A DNA stretch of 64,000 nucleotides from the NCBI GenBank assembly GCA_013127575.1, contig CP053418.1, positions 3,534,001-3,598,000 on the forward strand. Reading direction: 5' to 3'. Shown here piece by piece: positions 59,747 to 64,000 of this stretch. The notes beneath the pieces were generated by a model. That model did no database searches. It was not told where the DNA came from and saw nothing but the letters and a program-made list of their open reading frames with translations. Numbering within the stretch: the stretch's first letter is position 1; every line of letters starts with the position of its first letter. This DNA comes from Ramlibacter terrae (GTDB lineage: Bacteria; Pseudomonadota; Gammaproteobacteria; Burkholderiales; Burkholderiaceae_C). The translations under genes and the position numbers were made by a program.

Positions 59747-60977
59747 ATGCCCGACGCGCCCCTTCCCTTCTTCGATGCCATCGTGGTCGGCGCCGGCGCC
59801 GCCGGCCTCTTCTGCGCCGGCCAGGCCGCGCAACGCGGACTGAAGGTCCTGCTGGTCGACCACGCGGAGAAGGTGGCCGAGAAGATCCGCATCTCCGGCG
59901 GCGGCCGCTGCAACTTCACCAACCGCGAGCTCGACCCGCGCGCGCCGCACAAGCACTTCCCGGGCGAGAACCCGAACTTCTGCCGCTCCGCGCTTGCGCG
60001 CTACACGCCCGGCGACTTCATCGCGCTCGTGCAGAAGCACGGCATCCCGTTCCACGAGAAGCACAAGGGCCAGCTGTTCGGCGACCGCTCCGCCGAAGAT
60101 TTCATCCGCATGCTGCTGGCCGAGTGCGCGGCCGGCGGGGTGACGCACTGGCAGCCCTGCCGCGTGGAGTCCGTGGCGCATGGCGCCGACGGCTACCGGC
60201 TGCAGACCAGCCGCGGCGAGGTGCGGTCGCGCGCGCTCGTGATCGCCACCGGCGGGCTGTCGATCCCGAAGATCGGCGCGACCGATTTCGGCCACCGCAT
60301 CGCGCAGCAGTTCGGCCTGAAGGTCGTGCCGCTGCGGCCGGCGCTGGTGCCGCTCACCTTCGACGGCGGCGCCGGGCGCCGTTCGCCGGGCTGGCGGGTC
60401 TGGCGCTGCCGGTGCGCATTGAGACCGGCGACAAGAAGCAGCGCATGGCCTTCGACGAAGACCTGCTCTTCACCCACCGCGGCCTGAGCGGGCCGGCGGT
60501 GCTGCAGATTTCCAGCTACTGGCGCGAAGGCACGCCGATCCGCATCGACCTGGCGCCCGGCGTCGACTGGCGCAGGCGCTGCTGCAGGCCAAGGCGCGCT
60601 CGCGCAAGCTGGTCGCCAACGAGCTCGCCGCGTGGGTGCCCTCGCGCCTGGCAGATGCCCGGGTCCAGCAGGAGCCGGCGGCAGCGGCCGGTGGCGGAGG
60701 CCTCGGACAAGGCGTTGCTGCAACTGGCGGAGCGGCTGTCGCGCTGGGAGCTGGTGCCCACCGGCAGCGAGGGCTACCGCAAGGCCGAAGTCACGGCCGG
60801 CGGTGTCGACACGCGCGAGCTCTCCTCGCAGACCCGGAAGCCAAGGCGCAGCCGGGCCTGTACTTCATCGGCGAGGTGGTCGACGTGACGGGCTGGCTCG
60901 GCGGCTACAACTTCCAGTGGGCGTGGGCGAGCGGGCAGGCCTGCGCCGAGGCGCTGGCGACCGCCCCAAGCCCCTGA
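59747..60977 (+). CDS. NAD(P)/FAD-dependent oxidoreductase, HI0933/YhiN family (frameshifted)
   Basis: About 412 residues. FAD-binding VVGAGAAGLFCAGQAAQRG, family motif RISGGGRCNFTN, ATGGLSIPKIGATDFGHRIA, LLFTHRGLSGPAVLQISSYW and the C-terminal GEVVDVTGWLGGYNFQWAW. Function unknown; a tRNA-modification role has been proposed for relatives. Breaks near 60385, 60575, 60650 and 60838. Confidence 0.85.
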
Positions 60978-60979
60978 GC

Positions 60980-61007
60980 TTGCGATGCCCGGCCGTCAGG
61001 CTATAAT
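60980..61007 (+). promoter_or_regulatory. Sigma-70-type promoter of rpsU
   Basis: TTGCGA (60980-60985), 16-bp spacer, TATAAT (61002-61007). The leader to rpsU is about 105 nt. The -10 flanks GGCTATAATC and CGGCTTTGC resemble those before rpsO. Confidence 0.7.
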
Positions 61008-61117
61008 CTCCGGCTTTGCTGGCAAACCCCCACCGGCCTGATCGAACTTTCAGGTGGGAAACACCGCCGGGTGGCCTCGATCTCTGCCCGGCACCGAAAT
61101 TGGATTTCTGAACAGTC

Positions 61118-61330
61118 ATGACGACCATCCGTGTCAAGGAAAACGAGCCTTTCGACGTGGCCCTGCGCCGCTTCAAGCGCACCATCGAAAAGCTGGGCCT
61201 GCTGACCGAACTGCGCGCCCGCGAGTTCTACGAGAAGCCGACCGCCGAGCGCAAGCGCAAGAAGGCCGCGGCCGTCAAGCGCCACTTCAAGCGCGTGCGT
61301 AGCATGCAGCTGCCCAAGAAGCTGTACTGA
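61118..61330 (+). CDS. rpsU: 30S ribosomal protein S21
   Basis: 70 residues, open frame, start [20 protein letters not shown]. Basic C-terminus [20 protein letters not shown]. It helps initiation near the anti-Shine-Dalgarno end of 16S rRNA. Followed by an intrinsic terminator. Confidence 0.95.
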   Translation: MTTIRVKENEPFDVALRRFKRTIEKLGLLTELRAREFYEKPTAERKRKKAAAVKRHFKRVRSMQLPKKLY

Positions 61331-61349
61331 GCCCCGGCCAGCCACAGCC

Positions 61350-61386
61350 AGCCCGCCCGGGGACGCCCGCGCGGGCTTTTTCTTTT
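61350..61386 (+). terminator. Intrinsic terminator after rpsU
   Basis: AGCCCGC and GCGGGCT pair around CCGGGGACGCCC, followed by TTTTTCTTTT. It separates rpsU from the YqeY gene 20 bp downstream. Confidence 0.8.
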
Positions 61387-61405
61387 CTCACCCGGGAACC
61401 CTGCC

Positions 61406-61851
61406 ATGACGACGCTCAAGGAACGCATCACCGAAGACATGAAGGCCGCCATGCGCGCCAAGGACGCCGAGCGGCTGGGCGCCATCCGCATGCTGACCGC
61501 CGCCATCAAGCAGAAGGAAGTCGACGAGCGCATCGAGCTGGACGACGCGGCCACGGTCGCCATCGTCGACAAGCTGCTCAAGCAGCGCAAGGACAGCATC
61601 GAGGCCTTCGAGAAAGCCGGCCGCACCGACCCGGCCGACAAGGAGAAGGCCGAGGCGCAGGTGCTGCAGGCCTACCTGCCGGCGCGCCTGTCGGCCGACG
61701 AAGTGGCCGCCGAAGTGAAGGCCATCGTGGCCGAAGTGGGCGCCAAGGGCCCGGGCGACATGGGCAAGGTGATGGGCGCCGCCAAGGCCCGGCTCGCGGG
61801 CAAGGCGGACATGGGCCGGTGAGCGCGGCGGTGAAGGCGGCGCTGGGCTGA
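61406..61851 (+). CDS. yqeY: GatB/YqeY domain protein (frameshifted at the end)
   Basis: About 148 residues: TLKERITEDMKAAMRAKDAE, LGAIRMLTAAIKQKEVDERI and QVLQAYLPARLSADEV. Related to the tail domain of GatB; it may bind tRNA. The frame stops early at 61822 unless A is restored in CCAGG near 61816, which gives KADMGQVSAAVKAALG and a stop at 61851. Confidence 0.9.
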
Positions 61852-61856
61852 ATACC

Positions 61857-61935
61857 TGTCATCCCGGGCTTGACCCGGGATCCATGGACGCTGGCAAAGG
61901 CATGGATTGCGGGTCGAGCCCGCAATGACAGCGAC
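61857..61935. repeat. Dispersed double-hairpin repeat, family B, copy 2
   Basis: TGTCATCCCGGGCTTGACCC then GGGATCCATG, and CATGGATTGCGGGTCGAGCC with CGCAATGACA. Hairpins CCCGGGCTTGACCCGGG and TTGCGGGTCGAGCCCGCAA. It lies between convergent yqeY and pmbA. Confidence 0.75.
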
Positions 61936-62004
61936 ACAGGCCCTGCCTGGTCGACGAGATCCCGGCCTGCGCCGGGATGGCCGGCTCCGGCCGCCGCGGG
62001 CGGC

Positions 62005-63380
62005 CTAAGACCCGGCCACCTTCATCTTGTCGATCAGGATCGAGCCCACCGTCTTCGCCCCGTAGTTGTACGTGTCGGCGCCGACGGCCTGGATGCCCAT
62101 CAGCATGTCCTTGAGGTTGCCCGCGATGGTGATCTCCTGGACCGGGAAGGCGATCTCGCCGTTCTCCACCCAGAAGCCGCTGGCGCCGCGCGAGTAGTCG
62201 CCCGTCACGTAGTTGACGCCCTGCCCCATCAGCTCGATCACGAACAGGCCGGTGCCCAGCTTGCGCAGCATGGCGGGCAGGTCGTCGCCGGGCTGCGTCA
62301 GGCGCGACGTCAGCGACAGGTTGTGCGAGCCGCCGGCGTTGCCGGTGGTCTTCATGCCCAGCTTGCGCGCCGAATAGGTGCTGAGGAAGTAGCCTTCGAC
62401 GCGCCCGCCGTCCACCACCTTGCGCGCGCTCGTGCGCACGCCTTCCTCGTCGAACGGCGAGCTGCCCTTGCCGCGCCGCACGAAGGGATCTTCCAGCACG
62501 TCGACGTGGTCCGGGAAGACCTGCTTGCCGAGCGAGTCCAGCAGGAAGGTGCTCTTGCGGTACAGCGAGCCGCCGCTGACGGCCTGCACGAAGCCGCCCA
62601 GCAGGCCGGCGGCCAGCGGCGACTCGAACAGCACCGGGCACTGGCGCGTCGGGATCTTGCGCGACTTCAGGCGTGCCAGCGCGCGCTCGGCGGCGTAGCG
62701 GCCGACGGACTCGGGGCTGGCCAGTTCTGGGCCGAGCGCATCGAGCTGTACCACGCGTCGCGCTGCATCTCGTCGCCGCGGCCGGCGATCGGCGCCACCG
62801 AGATCGAGTGCCGCGAGCTCGCGTAGCCGCCGCGAAAGCCATGGGTGTGGCTGCTGAAGAAATGGCTCTGCTGCGCCGAGACGCCGGCGCCTTCGCTGTT
62901 GGTGATGCGCGCGTCGGTCTCCAGCGCCGCGGCTTCGCAGCGCAGCGCCAGCTCGGCGGCCTGCTCGCTGGTGACGTCCCGTGGGTGGAACAGGTCGAGG
63001 TCGCGGTGTTCCTTCTGCGGCGCGATGTCTTCGGGATCCGGCAGGCCGGCGACCGGGTCCTGCGCGGTGAAGCGGGCGATGTCGTAGGCGGCCTGCACGG
63101 TGCGCTCGATGGCGGGACGCGAGAAATCCGAGGTGCTCGCGTTGCCGCGCTGGCTGCCCATGTAGACGGTGATGCCCAGCGACTTGTCGCGGTTGCGCTC
63201 GACGGTCTCGAGCTCGCCCTTGCGCACGGAGACGGTCAGGCCGCAGCCTTCCGAGGCTTCGGCCCCGGCATCGGAAGCGCCCAGCTTCTTCGCATGGGCC
63301 GGGGCAAAGTCGACCAGTTCCTCGAAATCTGCGCGGCTGTAACTGAAGCCGGAGGCGGCTTGCGAGGGTGTCTTGTTCAT
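62005..63380 (-). CDS. pmbA: Metalloprotease PmbA/TldE (frameshifted)
   Basis: About 459 residues, starting MNKTPSQAASGFSYSRADFE. SQRGNASTSDFSRPAIERTV, FESPLAAGLLGGFVQAVSGG, KGSSPFDEEGVRT and NYVTGDYSRGASGFWVENGE are TldD/PmbA signatures; with TldD it forms the peptide-processing/gyrase-toxin protease. The break near 62728 restores to AQELASPESVGRYA at CCAGG. It is divergent from yjgA. Confidence 0.9.
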
Positions 63381-63447
63381 GGCGGGCTATGATACTTGCG
63401 TGCCACCCGGCGCCACGGCCGCGCTGCTTCTTCCCTATCTCCCCCGC

Positions 63448-64000
63448 ATGTCCCGCAAACCCAAAAAAGGCTATTTCGTCAAAGGCCAGTTCGTCGCCGA
63501 AGGCAGCGAGATGGACCTGCTGCTCGAGGCCGAGCGCACCGGCGGCGAGCGCAGCCGCACCGAGCTGAAGAAGGAAAGCGACGAACTGCAGAAGCTGGGC
63601 GAAGCGCTGCTGACCCTGCCCGCTGCCGCGATGGAACGGCTGGCCCTGCCGGAGAAACTGGTCGAGGCGCTGGCGGAAGTCCGCCGCATCACCAACTTCG
63701 AAGGCCGCCGCCGGCAGATGCAGTACGTGGGCAAGCTGATGCGCCAGCTCGACGAAGAGGCGCGGCAGGCCGTGCGGGATGCGCTCGAGGAGCAACGCGG
63801 CGGCTCTGCGCAGCAGACGCTGGCGCTGCACATGGCGGAGAAGTGGCGCGACGACCTGATCGCCGATGACGAGGCGCTGGCGAAGTGGCTGGAGGCCTAC
63901 CGCGAAACCGACGTGCAGCAGCTGCGGGCGCTGATCCGCCAGGCGCGCAAGGAAGCCCAGCCGGACGCCGAATCGGTGTCGAAGGGCCTGGCGCCGCGCC
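63448..64000 (+). CDS. yjgA: YjgA (DUF615) ribosome-associated protein, partial
   Basis: 184 residues are visible before the window edge, from MSRKPKKGYFVKGQFVAEGS. Typical DUF615 blocks: ELKKESDELQKLGEALLTLP, LPEKLVEALAEVRRITNFEG and RQMQYVGKLMRQLDEE. The protein associates with late 50S assembly intermediates in E. coli. Divergent from pmbA, the usual neighbour in proteobacteria. Confidence 0.9.
   Translation, partial: MSRKPKKGYFVKGQFVAEGSEMDLLLEAERTGGERSRTELKKESDELQKLGEALLTLPAAAMERLALPEKLVEALAEVRRITNFEGRRRQMQYVGKLMRQLDEEARQAVRDALEEQRGGSAQQTLALHMAEKWRDDLIADDEALAKWLEAYRETDVQQLRALIRQARKEAQPDAESVSKGLAPR

Overview
The window is a high-GC chromosome segment from a betaproteobacterium. Gene content and order point to Burkholderiales, probably Comamonadaceae (Variovorax/Ramlibacter-like): a nuoA-N operon ending in DUF2818, NUDIX and DUF1178 genes, linked to tRNA-Leu, secG, tpiA, a quinone oxidoreductase, pnp and rpsO. 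The genus is an inference; there is no rRNA here.

Layout. 1-3.5 kb: small accessory genes. 3.4-10.0 kb: a minus-strand array of integron gene cassettes without an integrase. It has attC-like sites, genes whose stop codons lie in or near the attC core, two copies of one IS3-family element inserted at the same relative place in two attC sites, and an IS110/IS1111-type element between two core sites. It ends at an attI-like site and a block of imperfect repeats. 10.2-15.7 kb: signalling genes (PAS histidine kinase next to an RsbQ-like hydrolase, divergent hybrid kinase, cupin, single-domain response regulator). 15.9-20.2 kb: GNAT, succinate-semialdehyde dehydrogenase, conserved hypothetical, ABC exporter. 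20.4-36.4 kb: the 14-gene complex I operon and three downstream genes. 36.4-42.9 kb: tRNA-Leu(GAG), secG, tpiA, qor, pnp, rpsO, aminotransferase. 43-47.6 kb: substrate-binding protein, Hsp20, tautomerase, LysR regulator, tsaD. 47.8-59.7 kb: nitrate assimilation (NasR-like antiterminator, nitrate importer, nirBD, nasA), then ybiB and cobA, the latter supplying siroheme precursor for NirB. 59.7-64 kb: flavoprotein, rpsU, yqeY, pmbA and the start of yjgA.

The nitrate cluster carries a readable control region. An NtrC-type palindrome is followed by a sigma-54 promoter, then two RNA hairpins with the same hexaloop AACGGC; the second overlaps an intrinsic terminator just before nrtA. This is the architecture expected for NtrC/sigma-54 transcription plus ANTAR (NasR) antitermination.

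Many genes are broken by single-base indels, including essential ones (nuo, pnp, tsaD). Most breaks that can be reconstructed from conserved protein sequence fall on CCWGG sites, and the two IS copies differ mainly at such sites. Systematic base-calling error at a methylated CCWGG motif is a better explanation than pseudogenes. Gene spans below cover the intact gene inferred across such breaks.
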